Assembly (NCBI RefSeq): GCF_943193195.1
Contig: NZ_CALPDG010000008.1
Coordinates: forward strand, 1-64,000
DNA: 64,000 nucleotides
From: Mediterraneibacter agrestimuris
GTDB taxonomy: Bacteria; Bacillota; Clostridia; Lachnospirales; Lachnospiraceae
Direction of reading: 5' to 3'
Of this stretch, positions 26,476-35,461 are shown piece after piece (positions within the stretch are counted from its first letter, which is position 1; each line of letters opens with the position of its first letter). The notes beneath the pieces were generated by a model. That model saw only the letters and a program-made list of their open reading frames with translations. It was not told the origin of the DNA and did not search any database. A program made the position numbers and the translations under genes.

Positions 26476-27398
26476 CATTTCGAGAAGCATATAAGATAGG
26501 GACAGAAGAGCTGGCGGCTGCCGGAATTGAGGAAGCTTCATTGGATGCGTGGTATTTACTGGAATATGTGACGGGGATCAGCCGGGCAGTCTTCCTTGCG
26601 GATTCTGGCAAACAGATGGAGGATACTGCAAAAGGAATGTATCTGGAAGTGGTCAGGCACCGTGCGGAGAGGATTCCTTTGCAGCATATTACTGGAGTAC
26701 AGGAGTTTATGGGACTGGAGTTTCAAGTAAACAGGCATGTTTTGATTCCTCGGCAGGATACGGAAATCCTTGTGGAAACGGCGCTGGAGGAATTAAGTCG
26801 GCAGTTTCAAGAGTTTCGTAATAAAAAAGTGCTGGAGGAACGGGTACGGATATTGGATATGTGCACTGGTTCAGGCTGTATTTTGTTGAGTACACTTTTT
26901 TACGCAAGAGAGGAAGCAGGCAGATATGGTTTGTCTGCCGGTCAGAAGAGCGAAGCGGTGATCACGGGGCTGGGAGTTGATGTCTCAGAGGACGCATTGT
27001 GTGTAGCGAGACAAAATGGTGAGAATCTTGGAATCGAAACAGAATGGCAGGAAAGTGATCTGTTTACCAGAGTGGAAGGGAACTATGATATGATATTGTC
27101 TAATCCTCCGTATATTCCGTCTGACGTGATCGAGACATTGCAGCCGGAAGTGAGAGAACATGACCCTAAACTGGCATTGGATGGGAAGGAAGACGGACTG
27201 TATTTTTATAGAAGAATCACGGAAGAGGGAAGACAATATTTGAACCCCGGGGGATATTTGATATTTGAAATCGGGTCTGACCAGGGAAAAATAGTTTCTG
27301 CCTATATGAGAGAGTGCGGTTATACACAAGTTACCATAAAAAAAGATTTGGCGGGACTTGACCGGGTGGTGTCCGGTGTGTATGATATTAGACAGTAA
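26472..27398 (+). CDS. prmC: Release factor glutamine methyltransferase
   Basis: 308 residues. N-terminal helical domain, then a SAM-dependent fold with ILDMCTGSGCILLS and the catalytic NPPYIPSDVI. It methylates the glutamine of the GGQ motif of release factors; the target prfA is the next gene. A short insert about residues 135-165 is longer than in many homologues. The last codons (ATTAGACAGTAA) lie in the direct repeat flanking the downstream repeat element. Confidence 0.92.
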   Translation: MTFREAYKIGTEELAAAGIEEASLDAWYLLEYVTGISRAVFLADSGKQMEDTAKGMYLEVVRHRAERIPLQHITGVQEFMGLEFQVNRHVLIPRQDTEILVETALEELSRQFQEFRNKKVLEERVRILDMCTGSGCILLSTLFYAREEAGRYGLSAGQKSEAVITGLGVDVSEDALCVARQNGENLGIETEWQESDLFTRVEGNYDMILSNPPYIPSDVIETLQPEVREHDPKLALDGKEDGLYFYRRITEEGRQYLNPGGYLIFEIGSDQGKIVSAYMRECGYTQVTIKKDLAGLDRVVSGVYDIRQ

Positions 27399-27549
27399 GG
27401 TAACAGTTCAGTCAGGACTTTGCATTTACTGCGAAGTCCGTAAGAACGTATGATGGAGAAATAGAATCCGCCCTTTCGCTGCAAGTGAACTTAAGCTGGG
27501 GCGGATTCTGTAACAGTGTAGCCGTAAGGCTGAACTGTTAGACAGTAAG
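27388..27549. repeat. Dispersed modular repeat, copy F, with flanking direct repeats
   Basis: The element 27401-27540 (140 bp) begins TAACAGTTCAG and ends with the exact inverted CTGAACTGTTA. Inside are the hairpin GACTTTGCA/TGCGAAGTC (27416-27438), the palindrome GAATCCGCCC...GGGCGGATTC (27464-27508) and the end hairpin 27511-27540. It is flanked by TTAGACAGTAAG at 27388-27399 and 27538-27549, a 12-bp direct repeat that includes the prmC stop. This looks like a target duplication from insertion of a MITE-like element. It encodes nothing. Confidence 0.85.
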
Positions 27550-27566
27550 AGAAAGGAAATAGGAAA

Positions 27567-28637
27567 ATGTTTGACAGATTAGAAGATTTGGTCATTCGAT
27601 ATGAAGAAGTTATGGGTGAGCTTCAGGAGCCGGATGTGGCAAACGATGCGGCGCGGTTCCGGCAGCTTATGAAGGAACAGAGCGATCTGGCTCCGCTTGT
27701 CGAGGCATTTAAAGAATATAAGCAGTGTAAGCAGAATGTGGAGGACAGTCTGCTGATGCTGGAAGAAGAGTCTGATGAAGAAATGCGTGAGATGGCAAAG
27801 GAAGAATTGAATGAATCCAAAGCCCGTATTGAGGAATTGGAACACGAGCTGAAGATTCTGCTTCTGCCGAAGGATCCGAATGATGAGAAGAACGTTATCG
27901 TGGAAATCCGTGCGGGTGCAGGCGGAGACGAAGCGGCGTTGTTTGCGGCAGAGATTTATCGTATGTATCAGCATTATGCAGAGAGCCGTCGTTGGAAAAC
28001 AGAGATGATCTCACTGAATGAGAATGGAATCGGCGGTTTCAAGGAATGTGTATTTATGATCACAGGACAGGGAGCATTTTCCAGACTGAAATACGAAAGC
28101 GGTGTTCACCGTGTGCAGCGGGTTCCTGAAACAGAGAGCGGCGGAAGAATTCATACGTCCACGATTACGGTTGCAATTATGCCGGAAGCAGAAGAAGTGG
28201 ATGTGGAGCTGGATATGAACGATTGTAAGTTTGACGTATTCCGTGCGTCCGGTAATGGGGGACAGTGTGTTAATACAACAGACTCTGCTGTCCGTCTGAC
28301 ACATATTCCGACAGGAATCGTGATTTCCTGTCAAGACGAGAAGTCACAGCTTAAGAATAAGGATAAGGCATTGAAGGTACTGCGTGCGAGATTATATGAA
28401 CTGGAGCTGGCAAAACAGCATGATGCAGAGGCAGAGGCAAGAAAGAGTCAGGTAGGAACCGGCGACCGTTCCGAAAAGATCCGTACTTACAATTTCCCGC
28501 AGGGCCGTGTAACAGATCACAGGATCAAGCTCACCCTTCATAAGCTGGATACCATCCTGAATGGAGATTTGGATGAAGTCATTGACAGCCTGATTGCAGC
28601 AGATCAGACTGCAAAGCTGGCGAAGATGAATGAATAG
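27567..28637 (+). CDS. prfA: Peptide chain release factor 1
   Basis: 356 residues. Catalytic GGQ loop in [19 protein letters not shown] and the stop-codon recognition region [14 protein letters not shown] with the P-x-T tripeptide (PET) of RF1. Reads UAA/UAG. Downstream of its methylase prmC. AGAAAGGAAATAGGAAA supplies the ribosome binding site. Confidence 0.95.
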   Translation: MFDRLEDLVIRYEEVMGELQEPDVANDAARFRQLMKEQSDLAPLVEAFKEYKQCKQNVEDSLLMLEEESDEEMREMAKEELNESKARIEELEHELKILLLPKDPNDEKNVIVEIRAGAGGDEAALFAAEIYRMYQHYAESRRWKTEMISLNENGIGGFKECVFMITGQGAFSRLKYESGVHRVQRVPETESGGRIHTSTITVAIMPEAEEVDVELDMNDCKFDVFRASGNGGQCVNTTDSAVRLTHIPTGIVISCQDEKSQLKNKDKALKVLRARLYELELAKQHDAEAEARKSQVGTGDRSEKIRTYNFPQGRVTDHRIKLTLHKLDTILNGDLDEVIDSLIAADQTAKLAKMNE

Positions 28638-28647
28638 TAACTATGAA

Positions 28648-28693
28648 GCCGCCCTATTTTAAGTTCACCTTTGGTGAAAGGGCGGATTCTATT
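28648..28693 (+). repeat. Dispersed repeat palindrome, copy G, acting as prfA terminator
   Basis: CCGCCCTATTTTAAGTTCAC and GGTGAAAGGGCGG fold into a hairpin followed by ATTCTATTTTTAT. It is the core palindrome of the repeat family in the opposite orientation and is well placed to terminate prfA. Confidence 0.75.
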
Positions 28694-28714
28694 TTTATAT
28701 TTATCAAAAATGTC

Positions 28715-28732
28715 TTGTTAATTTGTTGACAA
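28715..28732. promoter_or_regulatory. Rex-like operator 1, overlapping the -35 box
   Basis: TTGTTAATTTGTTGACAA differs by one base from the clostridial Rex consensus TTGTTAANNNNTTAACAA. It covers the -35 hexamer of the operon promoter. Rex is a repressor released by high NADH/NAD+, fitting an NADH-consuming operon. Binding itself is inferred. Confidence 0.7.
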
Positions 28733-28755
28733 TGTAATCGATAATGTGATATTCT
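28726..28755 (+). promoter_or_regulatory. Sigma-A promoter of the fumarate operon
   Basis: Perfect TTGACA (28726-28731), an 18-nt spacer and TATTCT (28750-28755). Transcription should start near 28762, directly ahead of a terminator-like hairpin. Confidence 0.75.
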
Positions 28756-28765
28756 AAATACTAAG

Positions 28766-28812
28766 TGGAATCTGAATCATAATAACAAAATTATTATTAG
28801 ATTCCATTTTTT
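28766..28812 (+). terminator. Leader terminator/attenuator ahead of the operon
   Basis: TGGAATCT at 28766 pairs with AGATTCCA at 28799-28806; an inner ATAATAA/TTATTAT pair extends the stem, and TTTTTT follows. It sits between promoter and first gene, so full-length mRNA needs read-through or a second promoter. No obvious competing antiterminator was found by eye. Confidence 0.65.
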
Positions 28813-28822
28813 ACAGAACGGG

Positions 28823-28840
28823 TTGTTAAATAAATAACAA
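28823..28840. promoter_or_regulatory. Rex-like operator 2, downstream of leader terminator
   Basis: TTGTTAAATAAATAACAA, again one base from TTGTTAANNNNTTAACAA. It ends 17 nt before the start codon of the first gene. Two sites about 108 bp apart could allow looping or a roadblock. Confidence 0.65.
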
Positions 28841-28857
28841 TGAAAAGGAGAGAAAAC

Positions 28858-29805
28858 ATGAGCAGCAAAATCACAATTATTGGAGCAGGAAGCGTAGGAT
28901 CAACAATTGCGTACACACTTTCAGGAATGGACATCGCATCTGAATTAGTTCTGATCGATATTAACAAGCAGAAAGTGGAAGGAGAAGTCATGGATATCGA
29001 GCAGGGTACCTGCTTTAGAGATCCGGTTTCTGTTGAGGCAGGAGACTATGAGGACGCTAAGGATTCTGATATTGTAATCATTACATCTGGAATTGCACGT
29101 AAGCCGGGACAGACAAGAATTGAGCTGACACAGACAAATGTAAATATCTTAAAAGAAATCACACCACTGATTACAAAAGCAGCGCCGAATGCACTTTATA
29201 TTATTGTGAGTAATCCGGTTGACATTATGACTTATGTATTTACGAAGATTTCCGGACTGCCGGAGAGTCAGGTAATTGGCTCTGGTACAATTTTGGATTC
29301 CGCACGTTTGCGTTGTGGTCTGTCCGATCATTTTGAAGTGGCACAGAGAAATATCCATGCCTATGTATTCGGTGAGCACGGCGACACATCATTTATTCCA
29401 TGGTCTGCAGCACGTATTTCAGGTGTGAATGTAGACGACTATCTTGAGATGGCAGAAGGATTTGGCAAAAAGTTTGAAGAACTCGATAAAGAGGCTATGC
29501 TGACTTATGTTCAGAAATCCGGCGGACAGATCATTGCAAACAAGGGAGCTACGTTCTATGCGGTTTCCAGAGGTGTCTGCAAGCTCTGCGGTCTGCTATT
29601 GTCAGCATCTGAGTCTGTTACAACGGTATCTTCTATGATGCACGGCGAATATGGAGTGGATGATGTATGTCTTAGTACATTGACACTGGTAGGACCGAAC
29701 GGTGTTCACGGTAAGATTCCAATGGAGCTGACTGATGAAGAGGTTGCACTGCTTCATAAGAGTGCAAACGCACTGAAAGACGTTATCGCACAGATTGAAT
29801 TATAA
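28858..29805 (+). CDS. mdh: Malate dehydrogenase of the lactate/malate dehydrogenase family
   Basis: 315 residues, NAD-binding GAGSVGSTIAYTLSG and catalytic GEHGDTSFIPWS. General similarity is to L-lactate dehydrogenases, but the loop residue that sets substrate choice is arginine (Arg81 in ARKPGQTRIEL), as in malate dehydrogenases; lactate enzymes have glutamine there. With fumarase and fumarate reductase in the same operon, reduction of oxaloacetate to malate with NADH is the better call. ATG 28858 with AAAGGAGAG upstream is preferred over 28840. Lactate dehydrogenase remains the alternative until assayed. Confidence 0.7.
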   Translation: MSSKITIIGAGSVGSTIAYTLSGMDIASELVLIDINKQKVEGEVMDIEQGTCFRDPVSVEAGDYEDAKDSDIVIITSGIARKPGQTRIELTQTNVNILKEITPLITKAAPNALYIIVSNPVDIMTYVFTKISGLPESQVIGSGTILDSARLRCGLSDHFEVAQRNIHAYVFGEHGDTSFIPWSAARISGVNVDDYLEMAEGFGKKFEELDKEAMLTYVQKSGGQIIANKGATFYAVSRGVCKLCGLLLSASESVTTVSSMMHGEYGVDDVCLSTLTLVGPNGVHGKIPMELTDEEVALLHKSANALKDVIAQIEL

Positions 29806-29852
29806 TATGCTTATATTATCTGAAAATACAACTAAGAAAGGACTACGAGACT

Positions 29853-30653
29853 ATGAAGTACAGTTATTATCCGGGATGCACTTTGAGAACAAAGGCAGTC
29901 GATCTGGATCTTTATGCAAGAGCTTCTGCAAAAGCGCTTGGTATTGAACTGGAAGAAATTGAAGAGTGGCAGTGCTGCGGCGGGGTATATCCGCTGGGAA
30001 CCGATGAAATCGGCAGCAAGCTTTCTTCTGTCCGTGCGCTCAATGCGGCAAAGGAAAAAGGGCAGGCGCTTGTAACGATGTGTTCTGCATGTCATCATGT
30101 CATCAAACGGGTCAACGATGATATGAAAAATGTGGATGATATCCGCACCAGAGCGAACAACTATATGGAACTGGATGAACCATATACAGGCGAAACGGAA
30201 GTTCTTCATTTTCTGGAGGTACTCCGTGACAAGGTAGGATTTGATACACTGAAAGAGAAAGTCACAAACCCGCTGACAGGAAAGAAGATCGGCGCATATT
30301 ACGGCTGTCTTTTGCTTCGTCCGAGCAAGCTGCTTTCGTTTGATGATCCAGAGAATCCGACCATCATTGAGGACTTTATCCGTGCAATTGGAGCGGAACC
30401 GGTTATATACCCATACCGCAATGAATGCTGCGGAGGTTACATATCTTTGAAAGAGAAAGAAATGGCAGAGTCCATGTGTGATAAAATTATGGACAGCGCA
30501 GAAGGTTTTGGAGCAGAAATGTTGATCACAGCATGTCCGCTGTGTATGTATAACCTGAACAAGAGCGGTAAGCTCCCTGTATACTATTTTACTGAGCTGC
30601 TTGCAGAGGCTCTTGGAGTACGCGGGGAATGCAAAGAGGAGGTGCAGGCATAA
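29853..30653 (+). CDS. hdrB: Heterodisulfide reductase subunit B-like (two CCG domains)
   Basis: 266 residues. Two cysteine-rich CCG domains: WQCCGGVYPLG with CSACHHVIKR, and NECCGGYISLK with TACPLCMYNL, plus N-terminal YYPGCTLRT. In methanogen HdrB these cysteines hold the non-cubane clusters that reduce a disulfide. No methanogenic cofactor is expected here, so the acceptor differs; fumarate reductase encoded downstream is a candidate. Its TAA overlaps the hdrC ATG. Confidence 0.88.
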   Translation: MKYSYYPGCTLRTKAVDLDLYARASAKALGIELEEIEEWQCCGGVYPLGTDEIGSKLSSVRALNAAKEKGQALVTMCSACHHVIKRVNDDMKNVDDIRTRANNYMELDEPYTGETEVLHFLEVLRDKVGFDTLKEKVTNPLTGKKIGAYYGCLLLRPSKLLSFDDPENPTIIEDFIRAIGAEPVIYPYRNECCGGYISLKEKEMAESMCDKIMDSAEGFGAEMLITACPLCMYNLNKSGKLPVYYFTELLAEALGVRGECKEEVQA

Positions 30654-31039
30654 TGAGTTCAAATAAACAGGCTGAACAGATCAAAGAGATCAGTGGTGTG
30701 AACCCGCTCAAATGTATGAAATGCGGAAAATGTTCTGCATCTTGTCCGTCTTACAATGAAATGGATATTAAACCGCACCAGTTTGTATCTTATGTAGTAA
30801 ATGAAGATATTGAAAGTCTGGTCAATTCCAAATCATTGTGGAAATGTCTTTCCTGTTTTGCATGTGTGGAGAGATGTCCCCGTGATGTAAAACCGGGTAA
30901 ATTGATCGATGCTGCCAGACAGATGGTTGTCCGGCAGAGAGAACAGGATTATCTGTCGCCGAATGAGATTCCGGAGCTTCTGGATCCGGATCTGCCGCAG
31001 CAGTTATTAGTCAGCGCATTCAGAAGATATAGGAGGTGA
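30653..31039 (+). CDS. hdrC: Heterodisulfide reductase subunit C-like ferredoxin
   Basis: 128 residues with two 4Fe-4S motifs, CMKCGKCSASCPSYNEMDIK (first) and CLSCFACVERCPRD (second). It passes electrons between HdrA and HdrB. Start ATG 30653 within TAATG, with GAGGAGGTG upstream. Confidence 0.88.
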   Translation: MSSNKQAEQIKEISGVNPLKCMKCGKCSASCPSYNEMDIKPHQFVSYVVNEDIESLVNSKSLWKCLSCFACVERCPRDVKPGKLIDAARQMVVRQREQDYLSPNEIPELLDPDLPQQLLVSAFRRYRR

Positions 31040-31044
31040 GTCGG

Positions 31045-33033
31045 GTGCAGAGACTTGGAGTATTTGTATGTCATTGCGGAAGTAATATCGCCGCCACAGT
31101 TGACGTAGCAAAAGTAGCAGAAATGGCTCTTATGGAGCCGGGCGTTGTCCATGCCGAAGACTATCAGTATATGTGTTCTGAGGCAGGGCAGGCAAAGATC
31201 GCAGAGGCGATCAAGGAAAAGAATCTGACAGGAATCGTTGTATGTTCCTGTTCCCCGCGTATGCACGAGGCAACATTCAGAAAAGCGGCAGAACGTGCGG
31301 GACTGAACCCATACATGGTAGAAATCGCAAATATCCGCGAGCACTGTTCATGGATTCATAAGGATATGGAAGAAGCAACAAAGAAGGCTGTCATTTTGAT
31401 GAGAGCTGCTGTTGCAAAAGTAAACTTAAATACACCGCTGCAGCCGGGTGAAAGCCGTGTTACAAAGAGAGCGCTGGTGATCGGCGGCGGTATCGCAGGT
31501 ATTCAGACAGCCCTGGATATTGCAGATGCAGGATATGAAGTAGACATTGTAGAGAAGACGCCGAGTATCGGCGGAAGAATGTCTCAGCTTGATAAGACAT
31601 TCCCGACACTGGACTGTTCTGCATGTATTCTGACGCCGAAGATGGTAGAAGCGTCCGCTCATGAAAAGATCAACATTTATACATATAGTGAAGTGGAAAA
31701 AGTCAGTGGATTCGTAGGCGACTTTACTGTAGATATCCGCAAGAAAGCAAGACATGTAGATATGGACAAATGTACGGGCTGCGGTGTCTGTCAGGAAAAA
31801 TGTCCGTCTAAAAAAGCTCCCAGCGAGTTTAACCGCGGACTGAATAAAAGAAGTGCGATCTATACACCATTTGCACAGGCAATCCCGAATGTACCGGTGA
31901 TCGACTGTGACAATTGTATTAAGTTCAAAACCGGAAAATGCGGAATCTGTGCGAAAGTATGTCAGGCGGGCGCAATTGATTATGAGCAGCAGGACGAGAT
32001 CGTAACACAGAAATACGGAGCGATCGTTGTTGCGACCGGATTTGATACAATTAATCTGGAGAAATACGATGAATATGCATACAGCCAGAGTCCGGACGTA
32101 ATTACGTCTCTTGAATTAGAGCGTGTCATGAACGCAGCGGGACCGACACACGGACATCTGGAAAGACTTTCCGATGGAAAAGCGCCAAAGGAAATCGTAT
32201 TTATCCAGTGTGTAGGAAGCCGTTGTTCAGATGACAGAGGTAAACCGTATTGTTCTAAGATATGCTGTATGTACACAGCAAAACATGCAATGCTGATCCG
32301 TGATAAATATCCGGATGTGAACGTAACTGTATTCTATATTGATGTCCGTACACCGGGTAAGAACTTTGACGAGTTCTACAGAAGAGCGGTAGAGCAGTAT
32401 GGGGTGAATTATATCAAAGGGCAGGTAGGCAAGGTTATTTTGCAGCCAAATGGCAAGCTGCTTGTACAGGGCGCCGATCTGTTGGATAACAGACAGATCC
32501 TCAAAGAAGCAGATATGGTTGTGCTTGCAACTGCTATCGAGCCAAATCCAGATGTGCGTAAGATCGCAACAATGCTGACTGCAAGTATCGATACCAATAA
32601 CTTCCTGACAGAGGCGCATGCGAAACTGCGTCCGGTAGAGTCACCGACTGCGGGAATTTTCCTGTCAGGCGTATGTCAGGGGCCGAAGGATATTCCAGAG
32701 ACAGTTGCACAGGCAGGAGCTGCCGCAGTGAAGGCGATCGGATTGCTTGCAAAGGATAAACTTCTGACCAATCCATGTACGGCTAAATCCGACGAGCTGC
32801 TGTGTAACGGATGTTCTACTTGTGCAAATGTATGTCCGTACGGCGCGATTACATATGAGGACAAAGAAGTAAATGATCACGGAATACGTGAGGTCCGCCG
32901 TCTTGCAGTTGTCAACAATGCACTGTGTCAGGGTTGTGGAGCATGTACCGTTGCATGTCCGTCAGGGGCGATGGATCTGCAGGGATTTTCAAATAGACAG
33001 ATTATAGCGGAGGTGGATGCAATATGTCGATAG
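31045..33033 (+). CDS. hdrA: Heterodisulfide reductase subunit A-like flavoprotein (bifurcation core)
   Basis: 662 residues. N-terminal cysteines (VCHCGSN, CSCSPRMHE); FAD-binding fold GGGIAGIQTALDIADAGYEV with EKTPSIGGRM; DCSACILTPKM; ferredoxin motifs CTGCGVCQEKCP and CGICAKVCQAG; C-terminal ferredoxin domain CNGCSTCANVCP and CQGCGACTVACP. HdrA flavin splits electron pairs between high- and low-potential acceptors. GTG 31045 is chosen because AGGAGGTGA ends 7 nt before it; GTG 31036 lies inside that ribosome binding site. Ends 10 nt inside the next gene. Confidence 0.9.
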   Translation: MQRLGVFVCHCGSNIAATVDVAKVAEMALMEPGVVHAEDYQYMCSEAGQAKIAEAIKEKNLTGIVVCSCSPRMHEATFRKAAERAGLNPYMVEIANIREHCSWIHKDMEEATKKAVILMRAAVAKVNLNTPLQPGESRVTKRALVIGGGIAGIQTALDIADAGYEVDIVEKTPSIGGRMSQLDKTFPTLDCSACILTPKMVEASAHEKINIYTYSEVEKVSGFVGDFTVDIRKKARHVDMDKCTGCGVCQEKCPSKKAPSEFNRGLNKRSAIYTPFAQAIPNVPVIDCDNCIKFKTGKCGICAKVCQAGAIDYEQQDEIVTQKYGAIVVATGFDTINLEKYDEYAYSQSPDVITSLELERVMNAAGPTHGHLERLSDGKAPKEIVFIQCVGSRCSDDRGKPYCSKICCMYTAKHAMLIRDKYPDVNVTVFYIDVRTPGKNFDEFYRRAVEQYGVNYIKGQVGKVILQPNGKLLVQGADLLDNRQILKEADMVVLATAIEPNPDVRKIATMLTASIDTNNFLTEAHAKLRPVESPTAGIFLSGVCQGPKDIPETVAQAGAAAVKAIGLLAKDKLLTNPCTAKSDELLCNGCSTCANVCPYGAITYEDKEVNDHGIREVRRLAVVNNALCQGCGACTVACPSGAMDLQGFSNRQIIAEVDAICR

Positions 33034-33464
33034 AAAACAAAGAATTTAAACCGAAAATTGTAGCATTCTGCTGTAACTGGTGCAGCTATGCAGGAGCGGA
33101 CTTAGCAGGAAGCAGCCGTCTGACCTATCCGGCAGACGTTAAGATCATCCGCGTGCCATGTTCATGCCGTGTCAATCCGATGTTCATTCTCCGTGCATTT
33201 GAAAAGGGCGCGGACGGCGTTATCATGTGTGGATGCCATCCGGGAGACTGTCACTACAGCACAGGAAATTATTATGCAAGACGCCGTATGACACTGCTGT
33301 TCTCCATGCTGGATTATATCGGTGTGGAAAACGGACGTACCCGTGTAGAGTGGGTTTCCGCAGCAGAGGGTGTGAAGTTCTCAGATACAATGAACAGCTT
33401 TGTAGAGAAGATTTATTCTCTCGGTGAAAATGTAAGATTGGGGGATTTGAGATGCAAGAGATAA
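33024..33464 (+). CDS. MvhD/FlxD-like electron transfer subunit
   Basis: 146 residues, the usual size of MvhD (hydrogenase iron-sulfur subunit). Cysteines lie in CCNWCSYAGAD, VPCSCRVNP and CGCHPGDCHY, holding a 2Fe-2S cluster. It links HdrA to the electron-input module, here FlxABC rather than a hydrogenase. Overlaps both neighbours. Confidence 0.88.
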   Translation: MSIENKEFKPKIVAFCCNWCSYAGADLAGSSRLTYPADVKIIRVPCSCRVNPMFILRAFEKGADGVIMCGCHPGDCHYSTGNYYARRRMTLLFSMLDYIGVENGRTRVEWVSAAEGVKFSDTMNSFVEKIYSLGENVRLGDLRCKR

Positions 33465-34426
33465 TTAACCGTGCAAAAGAACTGCTGGCTGACGGAACAG
33501 TGGCACGGGTTCTCGGCTGGAAAGCCGGCGACTTGCCTTATAATCCGGAACCGGCTTATTTTGAAAATGCTGAGGCACTGTCAGATTTCGTATACAACGG
33601 TTTCTGCGGAGCCAACTTAAGTAAATATATGATCGAGGCTTCCAAGCTGGAAGGAAAAACATTGGTTTTCTTAAAACCATGTGATACATATAGTTTCAAT
33701 CAGTTGATCAAAGAGCACCGTGTGGACAGAGAAAAAGCGTACATCATCGGTGTGGGATGTAAAGGAAAGCTGGATATTGAAAAAATCAAAAAAGCAGGCA
33801 TCAAAGGAATCGAGAGCATCGAAGGCGCAGAGATTTCTGATGCAGCAGAAACTTTGAAAATCCAGACCATTTACGGTGAAAAAGAGATGGCTTACGCAGA
33901 CGCAATGCTGGAGAGATGTCATGTCTGCAAGGGCAAAGAACATCAGGTGTATGACGAGCTGATAGGCGAGTCTAAGGAAACAAAGGATGCAGAGCTTTTC
34001 GCAGAGGTAGAGCGTATTGAAGCAATGAGTCCGGAAGAGAAGTTTGCATTTTTCCAGAATGAATTGAGCAAATGTATCCGCTGTAATGCCTGCCGCAATG
34101 CATGTCCGGCATGCAACTGCCGCAAATGTGTATTCGACAGCACTAAGTTCGACAGTGCACAGAAGGCAAATGTAGATACATTTGAAGAGAAGATGTTCCA
34201 CATTATCCGTGCATTTCATGTGGCAGGAAGATGTACAGACTGCGGCGAGTGCAGCCGTGTATGCCCGCAGGGCATTCCGCTCCACCTGTTCAACCGCAAG
34301 TTCATCAAAGATATTGACGAGCTGTACGGAGAGTATCAGGCAGGAGAAGATACTGAATCAAAAGCACCGCTGACCAACTTTACATTTGACGATGCGGAAC
34401 CAAGTATTGTAGGAAAGAGGGGATAA
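33452..34426 (+). CDS. FlxC-like iron-sulfur protein
   Basis: 324 residues. N-terminal region resembles the coenzyme F420 hydrogenase beta family, then CHVCKGKEHQ, CIRCNACRNACPACNCRKC and CTDCGECSRVCPQG for two or more 4Fe-4S clusters. In FlxABCD-HdrABC complexes of sulfate reducers this subunit relays electrons from the NADH module to HdrA. Part of a tightly packed run, 4 nt before the next gene. Confidence 0.8.
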   Translation: MQEIINRAKELLADGTVARVLGWKAGDLPYNPEPAYFENAEALSDFVYNGFCGANLSKYMIEASKLEGKTLVFLKPCDTYSFNQLIKEHRVDREKAYIIGVGCKGKLDIEKIKKAGIKGIESIEGAEISDAAETLKIQTIYGEKEMAYADAMLERCHVCKGKEHQVYDELIGESKETKDAELFAEVERIEAMSPEEKFAFFQNELSKCIRCNACRNACPACNCRKCVFDSTKFDSAQKANVDTFEEKMFHIIRAFHVAGRCTDCGECSRVCPQGIPLHLFNRKFIKDIDELYGEYQAGEDTESKAPLTNFTFDDAEPSIVGKRG

Positions 34427-34429
34427 TGT

Positions 34430-35461
34430 ATGTTTAAGATCGCAAAAGAAAATCTTTCCGCATTATTCCAGTTAATCGCGGAGAAACAGGAGTTATATCT
34501 GCCGGTAAAAGCAGCAGGGCAGACCAATTTTGCAGCATGGGATAAAGATGCACAAGTGGATCTGGATACACTGAAAACCGTAAAATCTGCAAAGGACGCA
34601 TTCTTTCCACAGAGTGAAAATCTTTATAATGTAACAAAAAAAGAAAAGAAAATGCATATCGAACCGGGCGCTTTAAAAGAACAGGATTTTGTTGTGTTTG
34701 GTATGAGAGCCTGTGATGTAAAGGGTGTGGAAGTTCTGGACAGAGTCTTCTTAGCTGATCCTATCGATTCTTTTTATGCAGCAAGAAGAGAGCATGGAAC
34801 GATTGTGGCAATGGCTTGTCATGAGCCGGAGGAAACCTGTTTCTGTAAGGTATTCGGAATAGATGCGGCACAGCCGGCATCAGACGTTGCTGCATGGATG
34901 ATCGGGGAAGATTTATACTGGAAAGCTCTGACAGAAAAAGGCGAGGCATTGACAGAGGCTGTCAAAGAGCTGCTGACTGACGCTGACGAGGCGCCGGTAG
35001 AGGAAGAAAAAGAAGCCGTTCATGCAATCGTGGAAAAACTTCCATATATGAATCTTTCTCTGGAGGGATGGAACGGAGACGCTTTAAAAGAGAAGTTCGA
35101 TTCTCCGGTTTGGGAAGAATTATACAAACCATGTCTGGCTTGCGGAACTTGTACTTTTGTATGTCCGACTTGTCAGTGCTATGATATTAAGGATTACACA
35201 GCAGGAGAGAGTGTATTCCGTTACAGATGCTGGGATTCCTGTATGTACTCTGACTTTACCATGATGGCACACGGCAACAACCGCAACAGCCAGATGCAGA
35301 GATTCCGTCAGAGATTCATGCATAAGCTGGTATATTATCCTGCAAACAACGATGGAATGTATTCCTGCGTAGGATGCGGCCGTTGCGTAGAAAAATGTCC
35401 GTCAGCTTTGAATATTGTTAAGGTTGTGAAGGCATTTCAGGATCAGGGAGGTGAAAAATAA
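34430..35461 (+). CDS. FlxB-like 4Fe-4S subunit (sulfhydrogenase beta type)
   Basis: 343 residues. N-terminal domain as in hydrogenase subunit beta/HydB proteins (FVVFGMRACDVKGVEVLD; EETCFCKVFGID) and two C-terminal 4Fe-4S motifs, CLACGTCTFVCPTC and CVGCGRCVEKCP, with the RYRCWDSCMYSDF block between them. Passes electrons between the flavin subunit and the rest. Stop and next start overlap at TAATG. Confidence 0.82.
   Translation: MFKIAKENLSALFQLIAEKQELYLPVKAAGQTNFAAWDKDAQVDLDTLKTVKSAKDAFFPQSENLYNVTKKEKKMHIEPGALKEQDFVVFGMRACDVKGVEVLDRVFLADPIDSFYAARREHGTIVAMACHEPEETCFCKVFGIDAAQPASDVAAWMIGEDLYWKALTEKGEALTEAVKELLTDADEAPVEEEKEAVHAIVEKLPYMNLSLEGWNGDALKEKFDSPVWEELYKPCLACGTCTFVCPTCQCYDIKDYTAGESVFRYRCWDSCMYSDFTMMAHGNNRNSQMQRFRQRFMHKLVYYPANNDGMYSCVGCGRCVEKCPSALNIVKVVKAFQDQGGEK

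Noticed and set aside
28858-29805. Plain L-lactate dehydrogenase call
   Set aside because: Overall similarity fits, but the arginine at the specificity position and the operon favour malate; kept as the alternative.
29832-30662. Long minus-strand frames opposite hdrB, frdA, fumarase and flx genes (for example 29832-30662, 38787-39671, 36421-37230)
   Set aside because: They are antisense shadows of well-supported genes with clear motifs; their translations are cysteine/histidine-rich and family-free.
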